Assembly (NCBI GenBank): GCA_937864115.1
Contig: CALMII010000006.1
Location: forward strand, 1-64,000
Source: an uncultured Steroidobacter sp.
GTDB lineage: Bacteria > Pseudomonadota > Gammaproteobacteria > Steroidobacterales > Steroidobacteraceae
Reading direction: 5' to 3'
DNA: 64,000 nucleotides
This document shows positions 27,201 through 37,254 of the stretch, piece after piece. A program made the position numbers and the translations under genes. The notes under the pieces are model-generated. The model had not been told where the DNA came from and did no database searches. It worked only from the letters and a program-made list of their open reading frames with translations. The number at the start of each line of letters is the position of its first letter. Position 1 is the stretch's first letter.

Positions 27201-28976
27201 ATGCTCCGGCCACTGCGCGTGCCGGTCTGCCTGTGTTTCGTACTGTGCCTGCCTGCGCCGTTGCACGCCCAGACGCAGCCGAACGTCGCCGAAACTGCGC
27301 TTGCCCAGGTCATCGCCGACCATGAGCGCCTCGATCGCATCCGCGATCCGCTGACCGCAGGGCAGGAAGGCGATATCGAAGCGCTGGCCCGTCTGCCGGA
27401 CGTCCGGCCGGAAAGCGAACGCAAACTGCGCGAGGCATTCACGACGCTCGGGAAGCGCATCGCCGCCATCGATGCACGGCAGCTCTCCGCCGAATCGCGA
27501 CTGAATCATGCATTGCTGCAGCGATCGGTCGACATCCTGATCGAGCAATACGGCTACGACCTGTCGCGCATCGCGTTCGAGAACGACAGCGGCTTTCACA
27601 CGCTGGGCGACTACATCGGGCGGACGACAGTGATCGCATCGCGCGCCGACGCGGATGCCTGGATGTCGCGCCTGCAGGCGATGCCCGACTACTATCGCCA
27701 GAACATCGCCAACCTGCGCCGCGGCATCGGCACGAAACTGACGCAGCCGCGCATCGTGGTCGACCGCGTTCTCGACGTGGCGCGCCAGCAGGCTGCGGCA
27801 AACCCCGAAGATCATGTGCTGCTGACGCCGTTCGCGAAAATGCCGTCGAGCATTCCGCAGGCGACGCAGGCCGACTATCGTGATCGCGCCCTGCAGATCG
27901 TGCGCGATCAGGTGGTGCCGCAGCAGAAAGCCTTCGTCGACTTTCTCGCCCGTGAGTATCTGCCGGCGGCCCGCAAGCAGATCGGCTGGCGTTCCACGCC
28001 GAACGGCGAAACGACCTATCGTTTCCTGGTCCGCCGCGAAACGACCACGACCATGACGCCGGATGAAATCCATAAGCTCGGCCAGTCCGAAGTCGCGCGC
28101 ATCCGCGAATTGATGGAGAAGACCATCGCGTCGACCGGCTTCAAGGGTACCTTCGCCGAATTCCTGCACATGCTGCGCACCGATCCGCGCTTCTATCCGA
28201 AGACGCCGCAGGAATTGCTGGAGAAAGCCAGCGAGATCGCCAAGCGTGCGGATGGCGGCCTGCCACCCTTGTTCGGCCGGTTGCCGCAGCTCACGTATGA
28301 CGTGCGGCCCGTGCCGGCCGAGATGGCCGAAGGCTACACGACCGGCCGCTACTGGGGCGGCAGCATGAAGCTCGGTCAGCCGGGCGGATACATCGTGAAT
28401 ACATCGAAGCTCGACCAGCGGCCGCTGTACGAACTGCCGGCGCTGACCGTCCACGAAGCGGTGCCCGGTCATCATCTGCAGATCGCGCTCGCGCAGGAAC
28501 TGGACGGCCTGCCGTATTTCCGCCGCAATCTCGGCCCGACGGCGTTCGTCGAAGGCTGGGGTCTCTATTCCGAATTTCTCGGTGAAGAGATGGGCATCTA
28601 TCGCGATGCGTACGAAATGTTCGGCCGCTATTCCTACGAGATGTGGCGCGCCTGCCGGCTGGTCGCCGACACCGGCATTCACTGGCTCGGCTGGGACATC
28701 GAAAAGGCCCGCCGCTGTTTCATCGACAATTCGGCGCTGTCGCCGCACAACATCCAGACCGAACTCGAGCGCTACATTTCATGGCCGGGCCAGGCGCTGG
28801 GCTACAAGATCGGCGAACTGAAATTCCGCGCGCTGCGCAAGGAGGCGGAGAGTGCGCTGGGCGAGAAATTCAACGTGCGCCAGTTTCACGATCGGCTGCT
28901 GCTCGGCGGACCGCTGCCCATGGACGTGCTGGAAGTGCAGGTCCGCGAGTGGATCAAGGCACAGCAGCGTTCGTGA
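27201..28976 (+). CDS. DUF885 family secreted metallopeptidase-like protein
   Basis: The protein has 591 residues with a Sec signal ending LHA-QTQ. The zinc motif typical of DUF885 is His418-Glu419...Gly423-His424-His425 (VHEAVPGHHLQ), with downstream FVEGWGLYSE giving the third ligand Glu. The family is distantly related to M3/M32 peptidases. It is predicted periplasmic or outer-membrane attached. Its last 23 bp overlap the convergent gene at 28954. Confidence 0.87.
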   Translation: MLRPLRVPVCLCFVLCLPAPLHAQTQPNVAETALAQVIADHERLDRIRDPLTAGQEGDIEALARLPDVRPESERKLREAFTTLGKRIAAIDARQLSAESRLNHALLQRSVDILIEQYGYDLSRIAFENDSGFHTLGDYIGRTTVIASRADADAWMSRLQAMPDYYRQNIANLRRGIGTKLTQPRIVVDRVLDVARQQAAANPEDHVLLTPFAKMPSSIPQATQADYRDRALQIVRDQVVPQQKAFVDFLAREYLPAARKQIGWRSTPNGETTYRFLVRRETTTTMTPDEIHKLGQSEVARIRELMEKTIASTGFKGTFAEFLHMLRTDPRFYPKTPQELLEKASEIAKRADGGLPPLFGRLPQLTYDVRPVPAEMAEGYTTGRYWGGSMKLGQPGGYIVNTSKLDQRPLYELPALTVHEAVPGHHLQIALAQELDGLPYFRRNLGPTAFVEGWGLYSEFLGEEMGIYRDAYEMFGRYSYEMWRACRLVADTGIHWLGWDIEKARRCFIDNSALSPHNIQTELERYISWPGQALGYKIGELKFRALRKEAESALGEKFNVRQFHDRLLLGGPLPMDVLEVQVREWIKAQQRS

Positions 28977-29637
28977 CGGCGGACGGGTCCGGCTGCTGTG
29001 CAACCAGCGCCAGCACGGTGAGCCGCGGCGGACGGAGATTGCCGAAGGGTGAGCAGCGCAGATTGTTGCTGACGATCTGCACCGACAGGAGCGGCAGGAT
29101 CGCACGCAGCAGTTGCTCGACGAGTTCGCAGTCCCCCGCGTCGAGGCGCATCGAACGGTTTCTCGAAAACGAAATCGTTTCCCATGAGGCCGGAAATCGC
29201 TCGAGGTCGGCCGCACCGGGAAGCGGTTCACCGCGTACGCGTGCCACGAGGCGCTGTTCGCTGCTGTACCCGGTCAGCGCGGCGACGTTTTCTTCGGTCG
29301 CGGCGACCGGCGATTCCAGCAGAACATCGAAACGCGCATTGCCGGACGAATCGTCGCAGGCATAACCGTGCAGCGTCAGCGTGTCGCGCGCGCCGAGCTC
29401 GGTGAGGATCGAGCGCAGTTTCTGGCGCAATGCACTGCAGGTATAGAACGTGCTGTAGCCGCGATACACGAAGGTGATCTGCTGCTTCTTCCAGACCGCC
29501 TCGATTTCCGCATTCTCCGGAGCGGCCAGCGCGCATGCGTGCACGCAGAGTGCGGTCGTGAACGCCGCCAGCAGTGCGAACCGTCCGATGATTCCCGTCC
29601 GCATGATCCCCGTCGGCATGATTCCCTGAGTGCGCAT
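28954..29637 (-). CDS. hypothetical exported protein
   Basis: The protein has 227 residues; I do not recognise the family. GGAGG five bases before ATG 29637 supports the long start. The first 17 residues contain a repeated GIM-x-TG pattern (near-identical 15-bp units), followed by a signal-peptide-like segment (IIGRFALLAAFTTALCVHACALA). The mature part has Cys pairs (FYTCSALRQKL, HGYACDD, DAGDCELV, NNLRCSP) that could form disulphides. It overlaps the DUF885 gene tail by 23 bp in convergent orientation. Confidence 0.7.
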   Translation of the reverse strand: MRTQGIMPTGIMRTGIIGRFALLAAFTTALCVHACALAAPENAEIEAVWKKQQITFVYRGYSTFYTCSALRQKLRSILTELGARDTLTLHGYACDDSSGNARFDVLLESPVAATEENVAALTGYSSEQRLVARVRGEPLPGAADLERFPASWETISFSRNRSMRLDAGDCELVEQLLRAILPLLSVQIVSNNLRCSPFGNLRPPRLTVLALVAQQPDPSAVTNAAVP

Positions 29638-30056
29638 GCATCCTCCGATGCGCGAGCGACCGCTGATGGCGTCCGACCATAGACATCCGGGCGATCCATG
29701 CCCAGAACGCTTCGGTCAACGGCCTGCAAACGCCGGCAGAAGGCTGTCCGGGTCGAAGGACACGGAACGGGGAGCAAATGTTTCAGCGATCGGTGCGCAG
29801 TGTCCGGACGACGAACGCTGCCTTTGCCGGATGCAGCGGCATGTTGCCGGGCTGCAACGTCTACCCGCGATGCATACAAGCCCGCGGGTCATTCGCCTGC
29901 AGACCCGTGCGCCTTGCCTCGATCAAGGCCGATGGTTAGCCTAGCGACGGGGATTCAGCAGCCGCCGCCCTTCGTTGCAGGATGCGAACGTGGCGGGAAA
30001 CCGACGGGGAGTGTCCTGAGTCATTCAATCCAAGCCATGCGTGCGGAGAGAACGGC
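29638..30056. other. 419-bp gap without a recognised gene
   Basis: This region lies between divergent genes, so it must hold both promoters. I find no good open frame with homology, no palindrome of note and no strong -10/-35 pair. A GGAGAG ribosome site at 30045-30050 supports the GTG start of the next gene. It is otherwise unremarkable. Confidence 0.4.
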
Positions 30057-32084
30057 GTGACCGCCGCGGTCGAACCTGCTGGCACTCTGGACACGGCGCT
30101 GGCGCATACGGCGCATCTTCTTCATCGCGACCCCGCACTGGCCGTCGAACAGGCCAGCGAAATCCTCAAGGTGGTGCCAGGTCATCCGCAGGCCATCCTG
30201 CTGCTGGGCATCGGCCAGCGGTTGCGCGGCGACGTGCCGGCAGCGCTCGCCGTCCTCACCGATCTCGCTGCCCATCAGCCGAATTCCGCACAGACTCACT
30301 ACGAACTGGGACTCACGCTCGCCGCCGACGGGCAGGGCGATGCCGCAGTCGCCGCGCTGCGTCGCGCGCTGCAGCTCAAGCCGGATCTTCCCGATGCCTG
30401 GCGCGTGCTCGGCGATCACCTGCGTGCGCTCGACGATCCATCCGCTGCCGACGAGGCATACGCACAGCACATCCGTCACTCGACGCGCAATCCGCGCCTG
30501 CTGGAAGCCGCCGCGGCATTGTGCGAGAACCGCATCGCCGAAGCGGAAGCGCTGCTGCGCGACTATCTGAAGCAGACGCCGACGGATGTGCCGGCGATCC
30601 GGATGCTGGCGGAGGTGGCGGCGCGGCTGGGTCGTTACGCAGATGCGGAATCGCTGCTCGAACGGTGTCTCGAACTGGCGCCCGGCTTCGTTGCAGCACG
30701 ACACAATCATGCCGTCGTCCTGCATCGCCAGAACAAGTCGCCTCAGGCGCTGATGGCCATCGACCAAGCGCTCGCCGCGGATCCGCGCAATCATGGCTAT
30801 CGCAGTCTGAAGGCCGCGATCCTGAGCACACTCGGCGACTACGACGCAGCGATCGAACTCTATTCGCAAGTCGTCGATGCGTATCCGCGTCATGCCAAGG
30901 TCTGGATGAGCTTCGCGCATACGCTCAAGACGGCCGGCCGTCAGCAGGAGAGCATTGCCGGTTATCGCCGCTCCATCGAACTGGCCCCGCATCTGGGGGA
31001 GGCGTACTGGAGTCTGGCGAACCTCAAGACTTTCCGCTTTTCCGCCGCAGAGAGGGCGGCAATGCAGGCCCTGCTCGATCGCGACGACCTGTCGGCAGAG
31101 GACAGGTTTCATCTCCACTTTGCGCTCGGCAAGGCATGCGAGGACATGGGTGACCATGCGTCCTCGTTCCGGCACTACGATACCGGCAATCGCCAGCGGC
31201 GCGCGCTGATCCAGTATCGCGCCGACGACACGTCGGAGTACGTACGTCGCTGCCAGTCCGTCTTCACGGCCGATTTCTTCAACGAGCGTCGAGGCTGGGG
31301 CGCCCGGGAAGCCGATCCCGTTTTCATCGTCGGATTGCCGCGCGCCGGATCGACGCTGCTCGAACAGATTCTGGCGAGCCACCCGCTGGTCGAAGGAACG
31401 ATGGAGCTGACCGATATCGTGTCGCTGGCGCGCGAGCTGGCCGATTCGCGATGGAAGGGTGCCGATTCCCGCTATCCGGAAGTGCTGGCGTCGCTCACGG
31501 CGGAGCAATGCGAGCAACTGGGACGACGTTATCTCGACCGCACGCGGATCTACCGCAAGCAGGGTCTGCCGTTCTTCATCGACAAGATGCCGAACAACTT
31601 TGCTCATGTCGGCCTGATCCATCTGATCCTGCCCAATGCCAGGATCATCGATGCGCGCCGGCATCCGCTCGGCTGCTGCTTCTCCGCGTTCAAGCAGCAT
31701 TTCGCGCGTGGGCAGCATTTCACGTACGGGCTGGAGGATCTCGGCCGGTACTACCATGACTACGTAGAACTGATGGCGCACATCGACGGGGTGTTGCCTG
31801 GCCGCATTCACCGCGTCATCTACGAAGAGATGGTCGACGACACCGAGCTGCAGGTGCGGCGCCTGCTCGAGTACTGCGGACTGCCGTTCGATGAGCGCTG
31901 CCTGCGCTTCTACGAAAACGACCGCGCCGTACGTACCGCCAGCTCCGAACAGGTGCGACAGCCGATCTTCAAGGACGGTGTCGATCACTGGCGTCACTTC
32001 GACGCCTGGCTGGAGCCGCTCCGGCAAGCGCTCGGGCCGATGCTCGACAGCTATCCGGCGGTGCCGCCGTTCGAGCCGCATTGA
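30057..32084 (+). CDS. TPR-repeat sulfotransferase
   Basis: The protein has 675 residues. About nine TPR units fill residues 15-340, followed by a sulfotransferase domain. The PAPS 5'-phosphosulfate loop is VGLPRAGSTLLEQIL (about 424-438) and the 3'-phosphate block is IIDARRHPLGCCFSAFKQHF (about 528-547). The predicted reaction is sulfate transfer from PAPS to a hydroxyl or tyrosine acceptor. GTG 30057 with GGAGAG six bases upstream is the favoured start over ATG 29982. It directly precedes a TonB receptor gene (40 bp), a pairing seen repeatedly in sphingomonad- and Steroidobacter-like genomes. Confidence 0.87.
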   Translation: MTAAVEPAGTLDTALAHTAHLLHRDPALAVEQASEILKVVPGHPQAILLLGIGQRLRGDVPAALAVLTDLAAHQPNSAQTHYELGLTLAADGQGDAAVAALRRALQLKPDLPDAWRVLGDHLRALDDPSAADEAYAQHIRHSTRNPRLLEAAAALCENRIAEAEALLRDYLKQTPTDVPAIRMLAEVAARLGRYADAESLLERCLELAPGFVAARHNHAVVLHRQNKSPQALMAIDQALAADPRNHGYRSLKAAILSTLGDYDAAIELYSQVVDAYPRHAKVWMSFAHTLKTAGRQQESIAGYRRSIELAPHLGEAYWSLANLKTFRFSAAERAAMQALLDRDDLSAEDRFHLHFALGKACEDMGDHASSFRHYDTGNRQRRALIQYRADDTSEYVRRCQSVFTADFFNERRGWGAREADPVFIVGLPRAGSTLLEQILASHPLVEGTMELTDIVSLARELADSRWKGADSRYPEVLASLTAEQCEQLGRRYLDRTRIYRKQGLPFFIDKMPNNFAHVGLIHLILPNARIIDARRHPLGCCFSAFKQHFARGQHFTYGLEDLGRYYHDYVELMAHIDGVLPGRIHRVIYEEMVDDTELQVRRLLEYCGLPFDERCLRFYENDRAVRTASSEQVRQPIFKDGVDHWRHFDAWLEPLRQALGPMLDSYPAVPPFEPH

Positions 32085-32124
32085 TGGAATGGAAGGGTTT
32101 GAAGCCACTACCCAGGGGATTCAC

Positions 32125-34515
32125 ATGACGCGCAGCAGATTGAGAAAGATGAGAAGACTGCAAACCGTCCGGCACGCCGTCACGACGCTGCCGCTGGCGG
32201 CCGCCGTGTTCGCGGTGAGCCACGCTGCATCGGCAGCGGAAGAAACGGGCAACGTCGTGCTGGAGAACGTGATCGTCACGGCGCAGAAACGCCAGGAGGA
32301 TCTGCAGTCGGTCCCGGTCAGCGTGCAGGCCATGGGAACCGCGAAGCTGGAAGAGCTGCATGTGCAGGGCTTCGACGACTACGTCAAGTTCCTGCCCAGC
32401 GTCTCATTCACTTCCATCGGCCCGGGATTCGGTCTCGCCTACATGCGCGGCGTTGCCAGCGGCGAGAACAACAACCACTCCGGACCGCAGCCGACGGTGG
32501 GCATGTACCTCGACGAGCAGCCCATCACCACGATTCAGGGTGCTCTCGACGTTCACCTCTACGACATTGCACGCGTCGAAGCCCTCGCCGGACCGCAGGG
32601 CACGCTCTATGGCGCGAGTTCCGAGGCGGGAACGATCCGCATCATCACCAACAAGCCGGATCCCGACAAGTTCGCCGCGGGGTACGACCTCGAAGGCAGT
32701 TCGATCGAAGACGGCGGCAGCGGGTACGTAGCCGAAGGATTCGTGAATGTCCCGATCGGAACCTCGGCGGCAGTCCGGCTGGTGGGCTGGTATGACAACC
32801 AGCCCGGTTACATCGACAACGTCGCGACTCCCAGAACCTTCACGACGTCGGGCGAATGCGTCGTCAATTCCCCCTCGCCGCCGGCAGGCTGCGTATCGAC
32901 ACCTTTCCATGCCAAGAAAGATCAGAACGAGGTGGAGACCTATGGCGCAAGGGCCGCGCTGCGTATCGATCTCAACGACAACTGGACGATCACGCCGGCG
33001 CTGATGGCCCAGAAGCAGACGAGCGACGGCTCATTCGCGTACGCGAAGAATCTCGGCGACCTGAAAGTGGCCAAGTACTATCCCGAGACCAGCGAGGACA
33101 AGTTCATGCAGGCCGCGCTGACGGTCGAAGGCAGGATCGGAAATTTCGATCTGGTGTATGCCGGCGCATACCTGAAGCGCGACGACGTCGTGAACCAGGA
33201 CTATTCCGACTATTCCTATTTCTACGATCTCGGCGGGTCCGGCGTGTACTGGACGGACGACGAGGGCGTGCCGCTGGGCGATCCGTCGCAATTCATTCAC
33301 GGAACGGACGACTACAAACGCCAGAGCCACGAGATCCGGCTATCGTCGCCCTCGGACAATCGGCTGCGCTTCCTGGTGGGCGCGTTCTATCAGAAGCAGG
33401 AACACGAGATCTTCCAGAACTACCAGATCCGCGGCCTCGGCGTAGACACCAGCGTGAGCGGTTGGCCCGGCACGCTGTGGCTGACGCAGCAGAATCGCGT
33501 GGATGAGGACTACGCACTGTTCGGAGAGCTGAGTTTCGACGTCACGGAGCAGCTGACCCTCACGGGCGGCTTGCGAACATTCAAGACCGAGAGTTCCCTG
33601 AACGGCTTCTATGGCTTCTCCGAGAACTATGTCTATGGCGATACGTACGGCGAAGCTTTCTGCTTCTCGGCAGACCAGCTGCGCGACGCGCCATGTACCA
33701 ACCTGGACGATACGGTCAGCGACAAAGACACGATTCCGCGCGTCAACGTCACCTACCGCATCGATGACGATCGCATGGTCTATGCGACGTATTCGCGCGG
33801 CTTCCGGCCAGGCGGCGTGAACCGCAACAACGATGTGCCGCGCTACAAGCCGGACTATCTCGACAACTATGAACTGGGCTGGAAGACCTCCTGGGCAGGC
33901 AACCGTTTCCGCCTCAATGGCGCGGTCTTCATGGAAGAGTGGAGCGATATCCAGTTCTCGTTCCTGCCGCCTTCCGGCGTGGGGCTCACCGTCATTCGCA
34001 ACGCCGGCGATGCCGAGATCAGGGGTCTCGAAATTGATATGGCCTGGGCCGCTTCGGATGGGCTCACGCTCGGCGGTGGATTCACGTATCTCGATGCAGA
34101 GCTGACGGAGGACTACTTGCCGGATCCGGACGGACCTGCGACGGCGCCCAAGGGCACGCAGTTGCCAGTGACGCCGAAGTTCAAGGCGAACCTGACGGCG
34201 CGCTTCACGTTCCCCGTCGGCACCGGCGACGGTTTCTTCCAGGCCGCCGGCGTGTACAACGGCAGCAGCTGGTCGGATCTGCAGGAAGCGGATCGCGAGA
34301 TCCTGGGCAAACAGGATTCCTACGCCATCGCCGATTTTTCTGCAGGCTTCCGGAAGAACAGTTATTCGTTCGAGCTGTTCATCAACAATGCTTTCGACGA
34401 GCGTGCCCAGCTGTACACGTTCGCCGCGTGCTCGACGGATGTATGCGGCGTGAATCCGTACATCGTGACGAGCCAGCCGCGCACGGTCGGACTGAAGTTC
34501 GGTCAGAAGTTCTGA
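32125..34515 (+). CDS. TonB-dependent outer-membrane receptor
   Basis: The protein has 796 residues. A twin-basic leader and signal peptide end near ASA-AEE. The plug begins ENVIVTAQKRQEDLQSVPVS, followed by ARVEALAGPQGTLYGASSEAGTIRI, the standard plug end. A 22-strand-type barrel ends in PRTVGLKFGQKF with terminal Phe. The form matches sphingomonad-type receptors for carbohydrates or complex organics; no secretin N-domain is present. AGGGGA precedes the ATG. A hairpin follows the stop. Confidence 0.95.
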   Translation: MTRSRLRKMRRLQTVRHAVTTLPLAAAVFAVSHAASAAEETGNVVLENVIVTAQKRQEDLQSVPVSVQAMGTAKLEELHVQGFDDYVKFLPSVSFTSIGPGFGLAYMRGVASGENNNHSGPQPTVGMYLDEQPITTIQGALDVHLYDIARVEALAGPQGTLYGASSEAGTIRIITNKPDPDKFAAGYDLEGSSIEDGGSGYVAEGFVNVPIGTSAAVRLVGWYDNQPGYIDNVATPRTFTTSGECVVNSPSPPAGCVSTPFHAKKDQNEVETYGARAALRIDLNDNWTITPALMAQKQTSDGSFAYAKNLGDLKVAKYYPETSEDKFMQAALTVEGRIGNFDLVYAGAYLKRDDVVNQDYSDYSYFYDLGGSGVYWTDDEGVPLGDPSQFIHGTDDYKRQSHEIRLSSPSDNRLRFLVGAFYQKQEHEIFQNYQIRGLGVDTSVSGWPGTLWLTQQNRVDEDYALFGELSFDVTEQLTLTGGLRTFKTESSLNGFYGFSENYVYGDTYGEAFCFSADQLRDAPCTNLDDTVSDKDTIPRVNVTYRIDDDRMVYATYSRGFRPGGVNRNNDVPRYKPDYLDNYELGWKTSWAGNRFRLNGAVFMEEWSDIQFSFLPPSGVGLTVIRNAGDAEIRGLEIDMAWAASDGLTLGGGFTYLDAELTEDYLPDPDGPATAPKGTQLPVTPKFKANLTARFTFPVGTGDGFFQAAGVYNGSSWSDLQEADREILGKQDSYAIADFSAGFRKNSYSFELFINNAFDERAQLYTFAACSTDVCGVNPYIVTSQPRTVGLKFGQKF

Positions 34516-34524
34516 GGAGTGAAG

Positions 34525-34550
34525 GCGGGTGGACACTGTCGTCCACCCGC
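34525..34550 (+). terminator. hairpin after TonB receptor gene
   Basis: A 10-bp perfect GC-rich stem (GCGGGTGGAC/GTCCACCCGC) with a 6-nt loop lies 10 bp after the receptor stop, followed only by TTCC. It is likely a terminator or 3' stabiliser. Confidence 0.6.
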
Positions 34551-34584
34551 TTCCGGCCGGCCGATCCGGCCAGGGGACCGCTCA

Positions 34585-35820
34585 GTGAACTACGTCGAAG
34601 TCGCCATCCCGTTCTTCATCCTGGCGATGGCGCTGGAATTTCTCTACGGCCGCTTCGCCGGCCGGCAGACCTATCGTCTCAACGACACCGTCAACAGCCT
34701 GCAGCTCGGCGTGCTGAGCCGGCTCGTCGATCTGCTCAAGCTCGGTTTCGCCGGCATCGTGTTCGGCGCGCTCGTGAAATGGCTGGGCGTGCCGCAGTGG
34801 TCGATGGACTCCGCGTGGCAATGGGTCGTCGCCTTCGTCGCCTATGATTTCTGCTACTACTGGAAACACCGCTTCGGTCACGAGTGGCGCATCCTGTGGG
34901 CCTCGCATGTCGCGCATCACCAGAGCGAGGAGTTCAATCTCAGCACCGCGCTGCGCCAGGCCGGCACGGATTACATCGGCTTCGTTTTCTACATTCCGCT
35001 GTTCCTCGCCGGCATTCCCGCAGCGGTGGTCGTGACCGTCGGCAGCCTCAATCTCATCTACCAGTTCTGGGTGCACACCGAGCACATCCGGCGGCTCGGC
35101 CCGCTCGAATGGATTCTGATCACGCCGTCGAATCATCGCGTGCATCACGCGCGCAATCCTCTGTATATCGACAGGAACTACGGCGGCGTCTTCATCCTGT
35201 GGGACCGCCTGTTCGGCACGTTCCAGGACGAACTTCCCGATGTGCCCTGCGAGTACGGCATCACGCACGGGCTCAAGAGCTGGAATCCGCTGTGGGCGAA
35301 CGTGCATTTCTGGTGGGAAACCGCACGGATCGCCTGGCGCACGCGCCGCTGGCGCGACAAGCTGCGGATCTGGTTCATGCGTCCCGGCTGGTTTCCCGAG
35401 GACATTGCAGCGGAGTTCGAGGCGAAATATGCCAACGCCGCACCGCCGGGCAAGTTCGATCCGCCCGCCGCCGGATTCAGCAAGGGCTACGTGTTCGCGC
35501 AGTTCTGGCTGCTGACGGCGGGTTCGCTGTGGCTGCTCGGCGCCGCCGAGGATCTGCCGCGCTCGTTCGTGCTGCTGGCCTTCGGCTGGTTCTGTGCATC
35601 GTTCTACGTGCAGGGCCAGTGGCTCGAAGGCGGGCCCGCGGGCCGGTGGCTGGAATGGTCGCGGCTCGCACTGACGCTGTGCGTCGCGCTGGCCGGCCCT
35701 CTGTCCTGGCCTGCCGTCAGTACCACGCTGCTGACGGTGCTCGCGGTCTACGCGGGAATCAGCATGCTCGTGCTGGTCGTCGAGCGATTTGCCGCTCCCG
35801 CGCCACTGACCTCGGCCTGA
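34585..35820 (+). CDS. sterol desaturase/fatty acid hydroxylase family membrane oxygenase
   Basis: The protein has 411 residues. The di-iron histidine boxes are visible: KHRFGHEW, SHVAHHQSEEFN and NHRVHHARN. Four or more helices surround them, and a C-terminal extension of about 130 residues adds further helices. The arrangement resembles alkylglycerol-monooxygenase-like members (e.g. YVHTEH...NHRVHHARNPLYID-type spacing). It is expected to hydroxylate a lipid tail in the inner membrane. GTG 34585 follows AGGGGAC and is the best start. Confidence 0.88.
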   Translation: MNYVEVAIPFFILAMALEFLYGRFAGRQTYRLNDTVNSLQLGVLSRLVDLLKLGFAGIVFGALVKWLGVPQWSMDSAWQWVVAFVAYDFCYYWKHRFGHEWRILWASHVAHHQSEEFNLSTALRQAGTDYIGFVFYIPLFLAGIPAAVVVTVGSLNLIYQFWVHTEHIRRLGPLEWILITPSNHRVHHARNPLYIDRNYGGVFILWDRLFGTFQDELPDVPCEYGITHGLKSWNPLWANVHFWWETARIAWRTRRWRDKLRIWFMRPGWFPEDIAAEFEAKYANAAPPGKFDPPAAGFSKGYVFAQFWLLTAGSLWLLGAAEDLPRSFVLLAFGWFCASFYVQGQWLEGGPAGRWLEWSRLALTLCVALAGPLSWPAVSTTLLTVLAVYAGISMLVLVVERFAAPAPLTSA

Positions 35821-35951
35821 GCGTTGCCCGGTCCACCGCTGCCCCTGCAGAAATGATGGCGTTGTCAACGGCGGAATCGCTAAGATGCCGCCGCGCCGCG
35901 ACCTCGCGTTGCCGGCGCAGGTGGGGGATACACCAGCAGTGAGACCGGCTC

Positions 35952-37232
35952 ATGGCTTATCAGTCGACGACTACAACATCTACAACCGCCAACAACCAGC
36001 AAACCAGCTACCTTTCCGCACTGATCGTTCTGACGTCGTTGTTCTTCATGTGGGGGCTGATCACCTCACTGAACGACATCCTGATTCCGCATCTGAAAGC
36101 TGCCTTCTCGTTGAGCTACGTGAAGGTGATGCTGATCCAGTTCTGTTTCTTCGGCGCCTATGCCGTGATGTCGCTGCCTTCGGGCTTCCTGGTGGAACGT
36201 GCCGGGTACAAGCGCGGCATCATCATTGGCCTCGTGACGGCGGGCATCGGCTGCCTGCTGTTCTTCCCGGCGGCAGGCATGCAGTCGTATCCGTTCTTCC
36301 TCGGTGCGCTGTTCGTGCTGGCTTCCGGCATCACGCTGCTGCAGGTGGCCGCGAATCCGTACGTCGCGATTCTCGGCCCGCCGCGCACGGCCTCCAGCCG
36401 GTTGACGCTGACGCAGGCGTTCAATTCGCTCGGCACGACCATCGGACCCTTCCTCGGATCAGTACTGATCCTCTCGGCGGTCAGGCCCGAAGGCGACGAA
36501 GCGACGGTGCGCGCCGCCGAGGCAGCGACCGTCCAGGGCCCGTACGTCATCCTCGCACTGACGCTGTTCGTGATCGCGGTGCTGATCGCCCTGGTGAAGC
36601 TGCCGCAGATCGAGGCGCAGGATCAGCCGGCCGATGCCGGTGCGGGGACGTACCAGCAGCACAAGAGCGTCTGGGGCTATCGGCACCTGGTGCTCGGCGC
36701 GGTCGGCATCTTCCTGTACGTCGGCGCGGAAGTGTCGATCGGCAGCTTTGCCGTCAACTTCCTGAGCCAGCCGACGATCGGCGGACTGACGGAAGTGGAG
36801 GCGGGCAAGTACCTGTCGTACTACTGGGGCGGCGCGATGGTCGGCCGCTTCATCGGCGCCTGGGTGATGACGAAGGTGAAGCCCGGCCGCGTGCTGGCGT
36901 TCAATGCCTTCGTGGCCGTGGGCCTGCTGCTGGTCGTCATGCTGTTCGCCGGCAAGACGGCGATGTGGGCATTGCTCGCCATCGGCCTGTTCAACTCGAT
37001 CATGTTCCCGACGATCTTCACGCTCGCCATCGACGGCCTCGGCAAGCACACCGGCGAGGCGTCCGGCATCCTGTGCGTCGCCATCGTCGGCGGCGCGATC
37101 ATTCCGCTGCTGCAGGGCTACTTCGCAGACATCAATCTGCTGTACTCCTTCATCGTTCCTGCCGTCTGCTATCTGTACATCGCGTACTACGGACTGAAGG
37201 GACACAAGGCGGATCTGAAGCCAGCTGCCTGA
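35952..37232 (+). CDS. sugar MFS transporter, FHS (FucP/GluP) family
   Basis: The protein has 426 residues and 12 membrane helices. FHS hallmarks are [19 protein letters not shown] at the first helix, [18 protein letters not shown], and [20 protein letters not shown] in helix 4. Members import L-fucose, glucose or galactose with H+. A Ser/Thr/Asn-rich 20-residue N-terminal tail is unusual but not informative. The gene stands alone between a lipid hydroxylase and ychJ. Confidence 0.93.
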   Translation: MAYQSTTTTSTTANNQQTSYLSALIVLTSLFFMWGLITSLNDILIPHLKAAFSLSYVKVMLIQFCFFGAYAVMSLPSGFLVERAGYKRGIIIGLVTAGIGCLLFFPAAGMQSYPFFLGALFVLASGITLLQVAANPYVAILGPPRTASSRLTLTQAFNSLGTTIGPFLGSVLILSAVRPEGDEATVRAAEAATVQGPYVILALTLFVIAVLIALVKLPQIEAQDQPADAGAGTYQQHKSVWGYRHLVLGAVGIFLYVGAEVSIGSFAVNFLSQPTIGGLTEVEAGKYLSYYWGGAMVGRFIGAWVMTKVKPGRVLAFNAFVAVGLLLVVMLFAGKTAMWALLAIGLFNSIMFPTIFTLAIDGLGKHTGEASGILCVAIVGGAIIPLLQGYFADINLLYSFIVPAVCYLYIAYYGLKGHKADLKPAA

Positions 37233-37254
37233 GGCAACGGCGCGGACGGCAGCA

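Noticed and set aside
26589..28748. 719-codon antisense frame over the lipoprotein and DUF885 genes
   Set aside because: It has shadow-frame composition and no motifs; the sense genes have signal peptides and family motifs.
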